Positions 1-8,503 of a stretch of 64,000 nucleotides of DNA are shown here, piece by piece. Positions within the stretch are counted from its first letter, which is position 1, and each line of letters opens with the position of its first letter. Source of the DNA: JBALVT01 sp036960305 (GTDB lineage: Bacteria; Pseudomonadota; Gammaproteobacteria; Pseudomonadales; Halieaceae); the NCBI GenBank assembly GCA_036960305.1, contig JBALWA010000003.1, positions 124,001-188,000 on the forward strand. The letters are read 5' to 3'. A program made the position numbers and the translations under genes. The notes beneath the pieces are model-generated. The model saw nothing but the letters and a program-made list of their open reading frames with translations, had not been told where the DNA came from and searched no databases.

Positions 1-819
1 CATCTGCAGGCTGCGAGAACTCATGCAGAGCTTGTCCGCGACCCGTTGTTTTGTGATCGCACTGGAAGACAACTCTTCCACTATCATCGTGCGCACCCGG
101 TTAATAATGTCCTGCTTTTCCATCCGTTTGAGGTATTGCATGGTAGTCTGGTCGTGCATCTGGGCCAGTTCCCTACTCGCTCCCGGCAGTGGCATGTCTA
201 TCAGCTCCGGCGCTATGGCGAAAACCATTTTTGGGCTATCGAAAACGATATCGCAATTGAAGTAGTCGCGATATTTCTGCACATCCGTGGACGGCTCTGG
301 CCGCATAAGTTCTACTCGTAGAGGGTTGAAGGACGGGTTGTAAATGAAGCGGATAAACCGGATCATTAGCGCGCTATAGGCGTCCTGGGTTTCCCAGCAT
401 ATGTCCGGCGCTATCACTTGTGTTATCAGTAAAAACTCGTCTTCGACTTCTTCAATAGTGATATCTGCGCTCTGGGAAACAATCTTGTAATAATTGCTGA
501 GGCGCTGGGCGTAGTCGCGAAGTGATGTGCTTGCCATCAGCGCATAGCCAAGGGCATGTAGATTGCCGGGGTGCATTACCTCTCCAACCTGCAGGCCAAA
601 AGCCGGGTCGTAGGTGGCCGCGACAGATGCCTTGAACAAGCTGCTGATTTCAATGTTCGTCAATCGCAACATTGGATCGGTAGTAGTCTGGATGGGGATG
701 TTACATTGCTCGAAGATGAGCTGGGGATCTACTCCCCGCTGCTCCAGAGCGGTGGTGATGGCAAAGGCGTAAGCTGCAATAGTAGACGGAGTGGATGAGG
801 GAGGTGCGTCGCTCTGCAT
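1..819 (-). CDS. AraC-family transcriptional regulator, partial (C-terminus beyond left edge)
   Basis: One-component DNA-binding regulator. The reverse strand is open from ATG at 819 to base 1 (273 codons), with AGGA seven bases before the ATG. Residues 1 to about 200 look like the arabinose-binding-like sensor domain (PF12625) of OruR/ArgR-type AraC proteins, with the LHALGY motif near residue 90. The visible end (KQRVADKLCMSSRSLQ) is the first helix-turn-helix of the AraC DNA-binding domain, so about 60-70 residues are missing. It is clearly paralogous to the complete regulator at 54779-55807, with LHALGY plus a following Ser-Leu-Arg-Asp in both. It lies downstream on the same strand of the ligase/reductase/dehydrogenase genes, so it plausibly controls them; the ligand is unknown. 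Confidence 0.9.
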   Translation of the reverse strand, partial: MQSDAPPSSTPSTIAAYAFAITTALEQRGVDPQLIFEQCNIPIQTTTDPMLRLTNIEISSLFKASVAATYDPAFGLQVGEVMHPGNLHALGYALMASTSLRDYAQRLSNYYKIVSQSADITIEEVEDEFLLITQVIAPDICWETQDAYSALMIRFIRFIYNPSFNPLRVELMRPEPSTDVQKYRDYFNCDIVFDSPKMVFAIAPELIDMPLPGASRELAQMHDQTTMQYLKRMEKQDIINRVRTMIVEELSSSAITKQRVADKLCMSSRSLQM

Positions 820-934
820 CGGGAGTTCCTGTACTCGCTTTTCTTCTCTTAGTTGGCGCTAACCTGGTCCGCCTGTAACCGTGCACCCCTGAGTTTAAGG
901 TTTTGAGCCTGGAATAGGAACCCCCATCACCCCC

Positions 935-2497
935 CTAATTCACAGCGCGAGCCTGTCCACCCCAGTACTGCTTGCGTATCTCAGCTTTGAGCACCTTGCC
1001 CACCGTGCTGCGGGGCAACTGGTCAATAAAATCCACACTCTTGGGTGCCTTGACGCTGCCGAGCTCGGATTTTACCAACGCCATCAGTTCATCACTGGTA
1101 CAGCTTTGGCCCAGTTTTAACTGGACAATCGCCTTGACCGCTTCACCCCACTTGTCATCAGGGATACCAATCACTGCACATTCCTGCACTGAAGGGTGGC
1201 CGCTAAGCACCTGTTCAATCTCGTTGGGAAAAACGTTAAAGCCGCCCGTGATAATCATGTCTTTCTTGCGATCGACTATCGTTATGTAGCCATCACTGCT
1301 CATAACCCCTATGTCTCCGGTATGGTGCCAGCCATGTTCACGGACTTCCGCCGTCGCTTCCGGGTTTTTGTAGTAGCCGGGAGAGACAAGGTCGCCTCTC
1401 AGGCAGATCTCCCCCGCCGTACCGTGTGGCTGCTCCTGCCCCTCATCACTTAGAATGGTGACAGTGTTAAAAACACAGGGCCGGCCGATAGAGTGCAGTC
1501 TTTGCTCGTTGATCTGGCCGTCTTTGCCCAAATAGTCCCAGGGCGCCTTGGCGGTGATGGAGGCCGGTGCCTCAGACTGGCCAAAGGCCTCGGTCATAAC
1601 AGGCCCGAACACCTGTAGCGCTTCCTTTAATTTGTCCAGGGATGTTGGCGCCGCACCAACCAGGAAATGTTGTAGCGAGCTATAGTCCCGAGCCTTTATG
1701 TCAGGCAGCGCCAGTAGCATATAGAGCACTGTAGGTGGCAGGAACAGGTGCGTGATCTGGTGTTGTTCAATGGCATCGGCGATGTCAGGTGGGCTGGTGC
1801 TTGACATAATGGCGTTGGTGCCGCCGCGGGCGAAGTGCAGGCAACCGGTTAAGCCCGCTGTGTGGGTCATGGGAGCGACTACCAGGTGACAGCTGCCGTC
1901 ATGGTAGTTGAAGTGTGAATAGAAATTGTTGAAGAAGGCGTTGATATTGCCATGCGTGAGGACTACGCCCTTGGACTTGCCGGTAGTTCCTCCCGTGGGG
2001 AATATAGCGAAAATGTCGTCGGGTTCACCACCCTGAGTTTGATAGTTTGTGGGTGCACCTTCGGACCAGTCCTCCATGTTTGCACCTACACCACAGTCGC
2101 CATCAATGCAGACGATTTCCTTGATAGTGGGGCATTGCTCCAGAAGCTGCTGGGCCTCTGAGGCATAGACGCTGTGGAACAGTAGCAACTCTCCGTCAAA
2201 ACGGCTTAATAGATCCGCATTAATGGGTACGGTGTTTCGAGGATTAATTGGCAGCCACACACAATCCGCACGAAACAGCCCCAATAGCGCCAAAAATGCT
2301 GTCGTGCAATTGGGCGCGAGAACGCCAACGTGGCCGCCGCTGCTGTAGCCGTGAGCGTGAATAGCACCGGCGATAGCGTGTGTTTTTCCTTGGGCCCGGG
2401 CATAGCTCACCCCGGGCTCATCTGCTCCCACATCAACGAAGGCGATATTGTCCGGGTAGAAACTGGCACCGTTGTCAAAATGCTCGATAATACGCAT
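935..2497 (-). CDS. Acyl-CoA synthetase (AMP-forming, ANL superfamily)
   Basis: Activates a carboxylic acid to its CoA thioester through an acyl-adenylate, in the cytosol. The 520 residues are a normal ANL length. Visible motifs are the Gly/Ser/Thr-rich phosphate loop PTGGTTGKSKG (about 167-177), the adenine-side motif TEAFGQSE (about 297), the hinge DRKKDMIITGGFNVFP, and the C-terminal catalytic lysine motif PRSTVGKVLK. ATG at 2497 follows AGGGA at nine bases. It starts 11 bases after the reductase gene and shares an operon with it and the acyl-CoA dehydrogenase. The substrate cannot be read from sequence; context suggests a lipophilic acid. A second, distinct ligase is at 50178-51755. Confidence 0.93.
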   Translation of the reverse strand: MRIIEHFDNGASFYPDNIAFVDVGADEPGVSYARAQGKTHAIAGAIHAHGYSSGGHVGVLAPNCTTAFLALLGLFRADCVWLPINPRNTVPINADLLSRFDGELLLFHSVYASEAQQLLEQCPTIKEIVCIDGDCGVGANMEDWSEGAPTNYQTQGGEPDDIFAIFPTGGTTGKSKGVVLTHGNINAFFNNFYSHFNYHDGSCHLVVAPMTHTAGLTGCLHFARGGTNAIMSSTSPPDIADAIEQHQITHLFLPPTVLYMLLALPDIKARDYSSLQHFLVGAAPTSLDKLKEALQVFGPVMTEAFGQSEAPASITAKAPWDYLGKDGQINEQRLHSIGRPCVFNTVTILSDEGQEQPHGTAGEICLRGDLVSPGYYKNPEATAEVREHGWHHTGDIGVMSSDGYITIVDRKKDMIITGGFNVFPNEIEQVLSGHPSVQECAVIGIPDDKWGEAVKAIVQLKLGQSCTSDELMALVKSELGSVKAPKSVDFIDQLPRSTVGKVLKAEIRKQYWGGQARAVN

Positions 2498-2508
2498 CGT
2501 CTTTATCC

Positions 2509-3621
2509 CTAAAGTGTTTCCAGTTCACAGAGCCCGAAGTTCTGGAATTGGCCCAGCAGTTCCCGGTAGCCGACCGCCTGGCAGGCGGAGCTGAAACCAG
2601 CAGTGAGTTGCTGACCGTTAATGAGGTAGTTCGCTGTCGCCGCCTGGGCCACACCGGTCATTAGATAGGGCATGAAACTGCGAATAATCGCAGTGTTGCT
2701 GGCATTGCCGCCCCGACCATGGACCACATCAGTATTGCGGTGTAACAAAGGGTTTTCGCGCGGAGGCATACCGGGCTGGATACTTTCACCGATGGCTTTC
2801 AGTTTTTCCTGCTGCTCTTCTTCCGGTAATTGCTTTAGCTCACCCTCGTACATTAGCTGCATGGCAACAACTTGCTCCATAAGATCGCGGTTGGTAAACG
2901 CTGTCAGCTGTCGACAGTTATTCACCCGTGGGTCATTTTCAAAGTACAGTGGCAGTGAGCCGCCGCCCCAGGGGTGGGCGAGCTGGGTCATCATCAATCC
3001 GGGAACGACAACTTCGTAGCCCTTGGCGGTAGGCCAGGCAGCACGCTGGCTATTTTCCAGGTGGAACGCTTTGTCTGAGGTTTGGAACATCGCAAAAATA
3101 GTCTGCGTTGAACCGTAGGTGGGGGTACCGGTGGCGCTACAGATTGCCTCCAGCGTATCGACGCCGGGTGTTTCCAGAACAATATGAGCGGCAATTTCAA
3201 GCGGGGTGTACATATAGGATGTGCACGGTGCCAGTACTTTACCGGCGGCTTCGAACTGGTCACCAAATTGCTGGGCGACCTCATCCATAAAAGGAATTTC
3301 GCCAGTCGTGTCCAGATAATGTACGCCTGCTTTGGCACAGGCCTCCACGGCCAACTTACCGAAATAATGGAAGGGGCCGACGGTATTGCAGACCACCTGG
3401 GCGTTCGAGAAGAGTTCGGTTAGTGAGTCCAGGTCGTGGCTGACTTCTGCGACCTCGTAGTCTGCAGTTTCAATGCCCGGCACCAGCGCCATGGCCTCTT
3501 CGATTCGGGCACGATTTCGGCCCGCCGCTATAAAGGGGATTTGATAGTTGCGCAGGGCCTCTGCCACCAGGCGTCCGGTGTATCCACTTGCGCCGTAAAC
3601 TACTACAGGTTTTTTTGACAT
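2509..3621 (-). CDS. Saccharopine dehydrogenase-like NAD(P)-binding reductase
   Basis: Predicted NAD(P)-dependent oxidoreductase of the saccharopine dehydrogenase-like group that includes actinobacterial trans-acting enoyl reductases. The N-terminus has the Rossmann loop GASGYTG (residues 10-16), followed by a C-terminal domain of about 220 residues; 370 residues in total. ATG at 3621 has GGATAAAG upstream. It lies between an acyl-CoA dehydrogenase and an AMP ligase, all reading the same way, so it more likely acts on an acyl or keto intermediate than in lysine metabolism, where saccharopine enzymes act. That is inference from context; the family assignment rests on overall pattern and the dinucleotide loop. 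Confidence 0.75.
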   Translation of the reverse strand: MSKKPVVVYGASGYTGRLVAEALRNYQIPFIAAGRNRARIEEAMALVPGIETADYEVAEVSHDLDSLTELFSNAQVVCNTVGPFHYFGKLAVEACAKAGVHYLDTTGEIPFMDEVAQQFGDQFEAAGKVLAPCTSYMYTPLEIAAHIVLETPGVDTLEAICSATGTPTYGSTQTIFAMFQTSDKAFHLENSQRAAWPTAKGYEVVVPGLMMTQLAHPWGGGSLPLYFENDPRVNNCRQLTAFTNRDLMEQVVAMQLMYEGELKQLPEEEQQEKLKAIGESIQPGMPPRENPLLHRNTDVVHGRGGNASNTAIIRSFMPYLMTGVAQAATANYLINGQQLTAGFSSACQAVGYRELLGQFQNFGLCELETL

Positions 3622-3684
3622 AATCTTTATCCGTTTTCGTCAGTTATTTGTTAAAAGAGGAGTTCAGCCAGCAAGCAAGCGGCT

Positions 3685-4965
3685 TTACAGGTCATTGGTT
3701 TCCGTGAAATGCCGACTCAACCAGCGCATTCCCTTCAGCTTGAGGATGTTGTTCTCGCCATCCTCTATCATCGAGGCCCGTGCATCGCGCATGAGCTTCT
3801 CAACCGGGTACTCCTTGGTGAGGCCGTTGCCACCAAACAACTGCAGTGCCTCGCTGGCGACTTCAAAGGCGGTATCGGTGACAAAGGTCTTACTGGTTAC
3901 CGAGGCCATCAGGTGCGGGCCGTTACTACTGTAGTTGTAGTCAAAAACCCTGTGGGTGAGTGCCCTGGCGGCCTCGACTTTCTGCCACAGGTTAAATGTG
4001 CGCAGCTGTACACTCTGGTGCTCGATAATGGGTACGCCGCCCTGCTTGCGCTCGTGCACGTAGGTCAGCGCATGATCAAAGGCAGCGCGGGCCACACCGG
4101 TAAAGGTGGCCGCCATTTCCATGTTGGCGAAGGTCAAGGTGCCCACGAAACTGTTCAGTGCCTCGTCTCCCGTCGCCAGGCAATATTTTTTCGGCACCCG
4201 TACCTCATCGAAAAAGATTTCTCCCTGGGGCAGAGGGCGTTGTCCCAACTTGTCCAGGGGCTTGCCACGGGACACTCCGGGAAGGTCTAGAGGGATAAAA
4301 ATCGCCACGTGGTTAAGGCCTGGGCCATTTTCGTGGTATAGCCCCTCACCATAGTCGCAGGGGAGATAAGCCAGTGCACATTGGGCCAGAGGTGCAAATG
4401 ATACCCAGGCGGAGGATTGCCCGGTAATCACCACCTCATCGCCTTCGATTCTGCAGCTTAGGTTACCCTTGGATTGGGTGGCCCCGGGGCGAACCTCAGA
4501 GCCTTCCATGTCGACCAGGTCGCTGCCGCGGTCGGGCTGGGTGGCGAGCCAGCAGCCGGGAATGTCACCAAATTTCTCGATAAGCTCGGCATCACCTGAC
4601 GCGTGGGCGGCAAAGGCCGGAATACTGCATGCCAACGTGGCGATAGCCAGGCCTGAATCGCCCCAGCCAAATTCTTCAAAGATAATGGGGAAGATACGCG
4701 ATTTCTGGTGGTTATCCATCTCAGCGAGTGCGCCCAGGTCCAGAATACCGGATTCCTGGACCTTCGCCATGTACTCGAACAGGGGGGATCCCTCAGCAAT
4801 CACCTCTTCCGGCGTCATTTTGTCCAACTTTTCCCCGATAGGGCGCATGACCTCGGCAGCAAAACGATGGGCTACCTCCTGTATAGCCTGCTCTTCTTCG
4901 GTGAGGTCGGCCTCCAGTCCGCGTATGCCCAGCGTGGGTATTTCGAGTTTTTCGAAGGTGAACAT
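3685..4965 (-). CDS. Acyl-CoA dehydrogenase family protein
   Basis: FAD-dependent enzyme expected to introduce an alpha,beta double bond into an acyl-CoA, passing electrons to ETF. I chose ATG 4965 because it has GGAG seven bases upstream and gives the usual N-terminus; the longer open frame to 5079 adds 38 residues with no family character. The product is 426 residues. The C-terminal helical domain carries LFGGNGLTKEYPVEKLMRDAR, typical of the family, followed by IEDGENNIL where most members have a Glu-Gly-Thr loop. It leads the minus-strand set dehydrogenase, reductase, ligase and diverges from the SDR gene at 5254. The shared intergenic region holds a perfect 17-base palindrome. Confidence 0.9.
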   Translation of the reverse strand: MFTFEKLEIPTLGIRGLEADLTEEEQAIQEVAHRFAAEVMRPIGEKLDKMTPEEVIAEGSPLFEYMAKVQESGILDLGALAEMDNHQKSRIFPIIFEEFGWGDSGLAIATLACSIPAFAAHASGDAELIEKFGDIPGCWLATQPDRGSDLVDMEGSEVRPGATQSKGNLSCRIEGDEVVITGQSSAWVSFAPLAQCALAYLPCDYGEGLYHENGPGLNHVAIFIPLDLPGVSRGKPLDKLGQRPLPQGEIFFDEVRVPKKYCLATGDEALNSFVGTLTFANMEMAATFTGVARAAFDHALTYVHERKQGGVPIIEHQSVQLRTFNLWQKVEAARALTHRVFDYNYSSNGPHLMASVTSKTFVTDTAFEVASEALQLFGGNGLTKEYPVEKLMRDARASMIEDGENNILKLKGMRWLSRHFTETNDL

Positions 4966-5153
4966 AGTGGATCTCCGTGCTGTTATAAGTAGCGTGTCAG
5001 CAAACCGGCTATTCCGGCTCCCAGTGAACAAAGCATAGCAGCCACTGGCAGAAGGTCTTTGTCGCAGGAAGAAGATCACTTGTCATTTTGGTCATCTACC
5101 CGAGGAGTGTGATCCGAGCGCTTGGGTCATATGGCGAATATTCTTGTCACTTC

Positions 5154-5170
5154 GGACAATTCGATTGTCC
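5154..5170. promoter_or_regulatory. Perfect 17-base palindrome, candidate operator between divergent genes
   Basis: GGACAAT-TCG-ATTGTCC: seven-base arms match exactly around a three-base centre. It sits in the 288-base region between the divergent acyl-CoA dehydrogenase (ATG 4965) and SDR (GTG 5254), where a single dimeric repressor or activator could control both. No copy was noticed elsewhere in the window. The binding protein is unknown; the nearby AraC protein is one candidate, but AraC sites are usually direct repeats. Confidence 0.5.
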
Positions 5171-5253
5171 CCGACAGCAATGCCGGGTTAAACAGGCCAG
5201 GGTATGCGTTAGACTTCGCAGAATCAGTCTGCCGACCAAGAGGAGTAACTATA

Positions 5254-6024
5254 GTGAGTGATTTTGAAGGTAAAGTTGTAATTGTCACCGGAGCCGCGGG
5301 TGGTATCGGGCGCGCTGCAGCGATTCAGTTCGCCGGGCAGGGCGCCAAAGTGGTGGCTGCTGACATTAATGAAGCCAATGCCCGGGATACGGCTGAGCTG
5401 ATAGGCAACTCAGCGTTGGCAGTACAGGTGAACGTGGCCGACCCCGCTTCCTGCGAAGCCATGGTTGCCGCAACCGTCGCTGCTTTTGGTCGACTGGATG
5501 TGATTTTTAATAATGCCGGTGTTTCCGGACATCGTCACAATACAGCTAACCAATCCCTGGAACAGTGGCAGCAGGTTATTGATGTCAATCTGAGTGGCGT
5601 TTTTTATTGCACCAAATATGCGATTCCCGAAATGCAAAAAGTCGGTGGCGGCGTCATAGTCAACACGGCGTCTGTCGATGGCCATGTCGGGATGGCGACC
5701 GCATCTCCCTATACAGCGTCCAAACACGGCGTCATTGGTTTGACCAAGGCCGTGGGATTGGAATATGGGCGTGAAAATATTCGCTGCGTGGCGGTTTGTC
5801 CCGGCTTTGTTGATACCGCTATGACCAGGGGTACCTTTAACGAAGACGAGGCTGCGACGCTGGCACAGGCCATTCCCAATGTGGGCAACAAACCCGCTCA
5901 CGGTGAACATATTGCCAATATGGTGCTTTGGTTGGCATCGGATAAAGCCTCCTATGTTAACGGCTCCAGTCATGTTGTTGATGCCGGTTTAATAGCGGGT
6001 TTCGCGATGCCTGAACCCGTATGA
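5254..6024 (+). CDS. Short-chain dehydrogenase/reductase (SDR)
   Basis: NAD(P)-dependent alcohol/ketone oxidoreductase of 256 residues, the classical SDR length. The start is GTG 5254, preceded by AAGAGGAG; an ATG at 5122 would add 44 residues that lack SDR features. The sequence shows the cofactor loop TGAAGGIG (residues 12-19), NNAG, the catalytic Ser region NTASVDG and YTASK with Tyr-x3-Lys. The N-terminus matches classical NAD-preferring SDRs (Asp after strand 2: VVAADIN). It heads the plus-strand side of the divergent island, 332 bases before the NTF2-like gene. A 3-hydroxyacyl-CoA or hydroxysteroid-like substrate is plausible but not shown. Confidence 0.92.
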   Translation: MSDFEGKVVIVTGAAGGIGRAAAIQFAGQGAKVVAADINEANARDTAELIGNSALAVQVNVADPASCEAMVAATVAAFGRLDVIFNNAGVSGHRHNTANQSLEQWQQVIDVNLSGVFYCTKYAIPEMQKVGGGVIVNTASVDGHVGMATASPYTASKHGVIGLTKAVGLEYGRENIRCVAVCPGFVDTAMTRGTFNEDEAATLAQAIPNVGNKPAHGEHIANMVLWLASDKASYVNGSSHVVDAGLIAGFAMPEPV

Positions 6025-6356
6025 GATGTTTTACGGTCCCAACGCACTCTGTGCGGCAATTACTGCGACCGATGGCTGCTGGCTAAGGCCAGCCACGGAA
6101 CTCACGCCTAGAACTCAGGAAAAGCCGCAAACAGCGCCGCCCCACTCCACAAGGTTTGTTTGTCCCAAATTGCGATATAGCTGTCTGCTATGGACAGTGA
6201 CAGAAAATGGGGGGTAGATACCATTGATGTATTCGATTTCATTTACTATCAGCAGCGAGAGTACCCCTTGCGCTTTAAACCAATTGAGATGCAAGAGCCA
6301 ACGCTGGGTGGTATCGTTACAGCCTAATAGCACCGCCAAGAAGTGAGAGAAAACCT
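6025..6356. other. Intergenic stretch with a small hairpin and a possible short ORF
   Basis: This 332-base gap between SDR and NTF2-like genes contains a hairpin at 6078-6093 (GCTGGC-TAAG-GCCAGC) without a following T-run, so it is a weak terminator candidate for the SDR. It also contains a 45-codon open frame at 6190-6327, listed separately. GAGAG at about 6347 is the ribosome site of the next gene. Confidence 0.4.
6190..6327 (+). CDS. Possible small protein or gene remnant, 45 residues
   Basis: ATG 6190 to TAA 6327 encodes 45 residues beginning MDSDRKWGVDTIDVFDFIYY and ending TLGGIVTA. The composition (alternating aromatic and acidic residues, few rare residues) looks more protein-like than random intergenic translation. 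No good Shine-Dalgarno precedes the ATG, and a stop lies five codons upstream. I do not recognise a family. It may be a real small protein, or the tail of a decayed gene whose 5' part is lost. Confidence 0.3.
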   Translation: MDSDRKWGVDTIDVFDFIYYQQREYPLRFKPIEMQEPTLGGIVTA

Positions 6357-6833
6357 ATGAACTTTTTCGAATTGATTACGCGGATGACTCAGTCCGCCGC
6401 ACAGGGAGACGGCAAAGCCGTAGCGGAATGCTTTACGCCGGAAGGGGAATACCACGATTGTTTTTATGGCTCTTTCCAGGGTGCTGACGGCATTGCGGAG
6501 CTGATTGAGCAGCACTTCCATCGAGACGGCGAAGATTTTATCTGGGATCTACACGACCCCGTCAGTGATGGCGAAGTCGGCTACGTACGCTATGTCTTCA
6601 GCTATGCCTCCAAACTGGAAGAGAGCAAAGGCAAACGATCTCTCTTCGAGGGAGTTTGCATTTGTCGGCTGAAGGACGGTCTGTTGTCAGAGTATCGGGA
6701 AGTCGCCAACGCTGGCACCGGTTTACAGCTCATGGGCTTTCCCGCGGAGCGACTGGCAAAATTTCTCGCTCGCGAGGCGAAGGAATTGGCCGGACGTACG
6801 GAATCGGCACACCACCTGAACTTAACCAGCTAG
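6357..6833 (+). CDS. SnoaL/NTF2-like fold protein
   Basis: A 158-residue protein with the pattern of the nuclear-transport-factor-2-like (SnoaL-like) fold: an N-terminal helix pair with the AVAECFTPEGEYHD segment, then the strand-rich half with a GADGIAELIEQHF helix. Family members include ketosteroid isomerase, polyketide cyclases and many dehydratase-like enzymes, so the reaction cannot be named. The start follows GAGAG. The stop is nine bases before the crotonase start, so the two are translated together. Between an SDR and a crotonase, it could isomerise or hydrate a ring or enoyl intermediate. The C-terminal 25 residues are a variable tail. Confidence 0.75.
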   Translation: MNFFELITRMTQSAAQGDGKAVAECFTPEGEYHDCFYGSFQGADGIAELIEQHFHRDGEDFIWDLHDPVSDGEVGYVRYVFSYASKLEESKGKRSLFEGVCICRLKDGLLSEYREVANAGTGLQLMGFPAERLAKFLAREAKELAGRTESAHHLNLTS

Positions 6834-6842
6834 GAAGAACTG

Positions 6843-7613
6843 ATGAATCAAGATGTAGAGATTTCTCGATCGGGCCGCCTGCTGACAATTCGCCTGAACC
6901 GGACAGAAAAGAAAAACGCGCTGACCGGCGCTATGTACGCAGCCATGGCTGAGGCCGTTGCAGGTGCGGAGGCTGATCTGGGTGTCGGCGCCATCTTGTT
7001 TCTTGGGAGTGAGGGTTGCTTCACTGCCGGCAACGACCTCGGTGACTTTCAGGAAAACCCGCCTCGCGATAAATCGGCACCGGTATACCGGTTTATTCTG
7101 GCACTGACCCGCTCCACAGTGCCAATTGTCGCCGCTGTGGATGGCCTGGCTATCGGCATAGGCACAACCTTGCTACTTCATTGCGACGTCGCCTTCGCCT
7201 CCCCCGACGCTCGATTTCAATTGCCCTTTGTCAACCTGGGACTGCTGCCTGAAGCTGGGTCTACCTACTTGCTGCCAAAGCTCATGGGACATACCAAGGC
7301 CTCTGAGTTGATAATGTCCTGCCGCCCTTTCAACGGTGAAGAAGCGCTCTCGCTGGGTCTGGTCAATCAAGTCTGCGACGCCTCGCAACTGGAGCAGACC
7401 GCAGTCGACGCTGCCCAGGGCATCGCAAAGAAGCCACCGCGCACCTTGCGGCGTGCGAAGGCCTTGCTCAAACACGACCGCCTGGACGTCGAGCGACAAA
7501 TCCATGCCGAAATTTTAGAATTCTCCGAGTGTCTGGATTCGCCGGAGACCGAAGAAGCGCTCTCAGCCTTTGCGGAAAAACGGAAGCCCAACTTTTCCAA
7601 ACTGATGGAATAA
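6843..7613 (+). CDS. Crotonase-family enoyl-CoA hydratase/isomerase
   Basis: Acyl-CoA-binding crotonase fold, 256 residues. AGGA precedes ATG 6843. Oxyanion-hole segments are FTAGNDL (about 62) and the Gly-rich IGIGTTLLLHCD (about 103). At the position of the first catalytic Glu of enoyl-CoA hydratases it has Thr (GTTLL), while a Glu is kept in LLPEAGS. One-Glu crotonases are typically delta3-delta2-enoyl-CoA isomerases or PaaG-like isomerases, so isomerase activity is more likely than hydration; this is motif-based inference. The C-terminus FAEKRKPNF is the usual crotonase ending. Last gene of the plus-strand SDR, NTF2-like, crotonase set. Confidence 0.88.
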   Translation: MNQDVEISRSGRLLTIRLNRTEKKNALTGAMYAAMAEAVAGAEADLGVGAILFLGSEGCFTAGNDLGDFQENPPRDKSAPVYRFILALTRSTVPIVAAVDGLAIGIGTTLLLHCDVAFASPDARFQLPFVNLGLLPEAGSTYLLPKLMGHTKASELIMSCRPFNGEEALSLGLVNQVCDASQLEQTAVDAAQGIAKKPPRTLRRAKALLKHDRLDVERQIHAEILEFSECLDSPETEEALSAFAEKRKPNFSKLME

Positions 7614-7756
7614 CTGACTAAACTGAGTTCAGCACCAGGACGAATAACGACACAGCCTCTATAGCGCCCATCGGTCTAGAAAAGGTCTCCATCGCCAGAG
7701 TATATCTTGTCATAATAGCCGCGACCCTATGGGCCACGGGTGAACCTGACATTCCG

Positions 7757-8257
7757 TCAGATACTGAGTCGGCCCTGACCGGCTGACGCCGGCGAATCGT
7801 GGTAATCCCTAATGGCTGCCGTCACTTTTGCCAACTCCTGGCTATAGTATTCATCCAGGACGGTGACTATATGTGTGCTGGAATTGTGTATACGCTCGGC
7901 AACTGGTAGCCGCGTTCCGCCGGGATAAAAATACTCCAACTGGTCACCACGGTAAATCGGGCCAATTATCCGGATGCATTCCTGTACCTCCAGGCAGTCA
8001 CTGCACAGTTTGCAGATGCCCTCGTCCATCGCCTGTTGCCACGCCGCTTCCAGGTTGTGCCCGATCTTGCGCAGGCCCTCTTCATCCACACCGCGAAAAC
8101 ACAGGTATGACTTTAAGGCCAACTCGACGGCATGCAGGAACAGGTAGTACACCGGCAGCGACGCATCCAGCTGCTGCGGCCCCGTATTCAGCTTTTCAGC
8201 GCTTTTATGAAAGTGCTTTGCCGTGGTTAACAAACCAATATGATTATGCTGGGTCAT
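7757..8257 (-). CDS. HEPN-domain-like hypothetical protein
   Basis: A 166-residue all-helical protein. ATG 8257 with AGAGGGAAGG just upstream is preferred to the 24-codon extension to 8329. The pattern FLHAVELALKSYLCFRG followed by LRKIGHNLEAAW resembles HEPN domains, in which a helix pair brings a polar Arg/Lys-x-x-x-His motif forward; here it is R-K-I-G-H. HEPN proteins include minimal nucleotidyltransferase partners and RNases, but no partner gene lies beside it. It stands alone, divergent from the phosphatase gene at 8504. Function unknown; the HEPN call is from pattern only. Confidence 0.6.
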   Translation of the reverse strand: MTQHNHIGLLTTAKHFHKSAEKLNTGPQQLDASLPVYYLFLHAVELALKSYLCFRGVDEEGLRKIGHNLEAAWQQAMDEGICKLCSDCLEVQECIRIIGPIYRGDQLEYFYPGGTRLPVAERIHNSSTHIVTVLDEYYSQELAKVTAAIRDYHDSPASAGQGRLSI

Positions 8258-8503
8258 GGGCCTTCCCTCTGCGAGTAAAGAAATGCACCAACGGCATAAT
8301 ATGAGCCAGCTTGTGCCCCGTTCGCCCAAGTATAGCCTAAAACCAGCTTCCGATACCCACAGCAGATATCTTGCCAGTCAGACGATCTCAATGCCATGGC
8401 GTCGTAGTAAAAAAATCTCACCCACCGCCCGCTCGGGAGTACACTATTGGTGCAAGCCGGATTAACCGGACACTTGCCATCAACAAGACCCCGGGGAGGC
8501 ACA

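Noticed and set aside
8447..8503. Longer N-terminus for the phosphatase
   Set aside because: The added 19 residues lack receiver character, and the strong GGGGAGG site belongs to ATG 8504.
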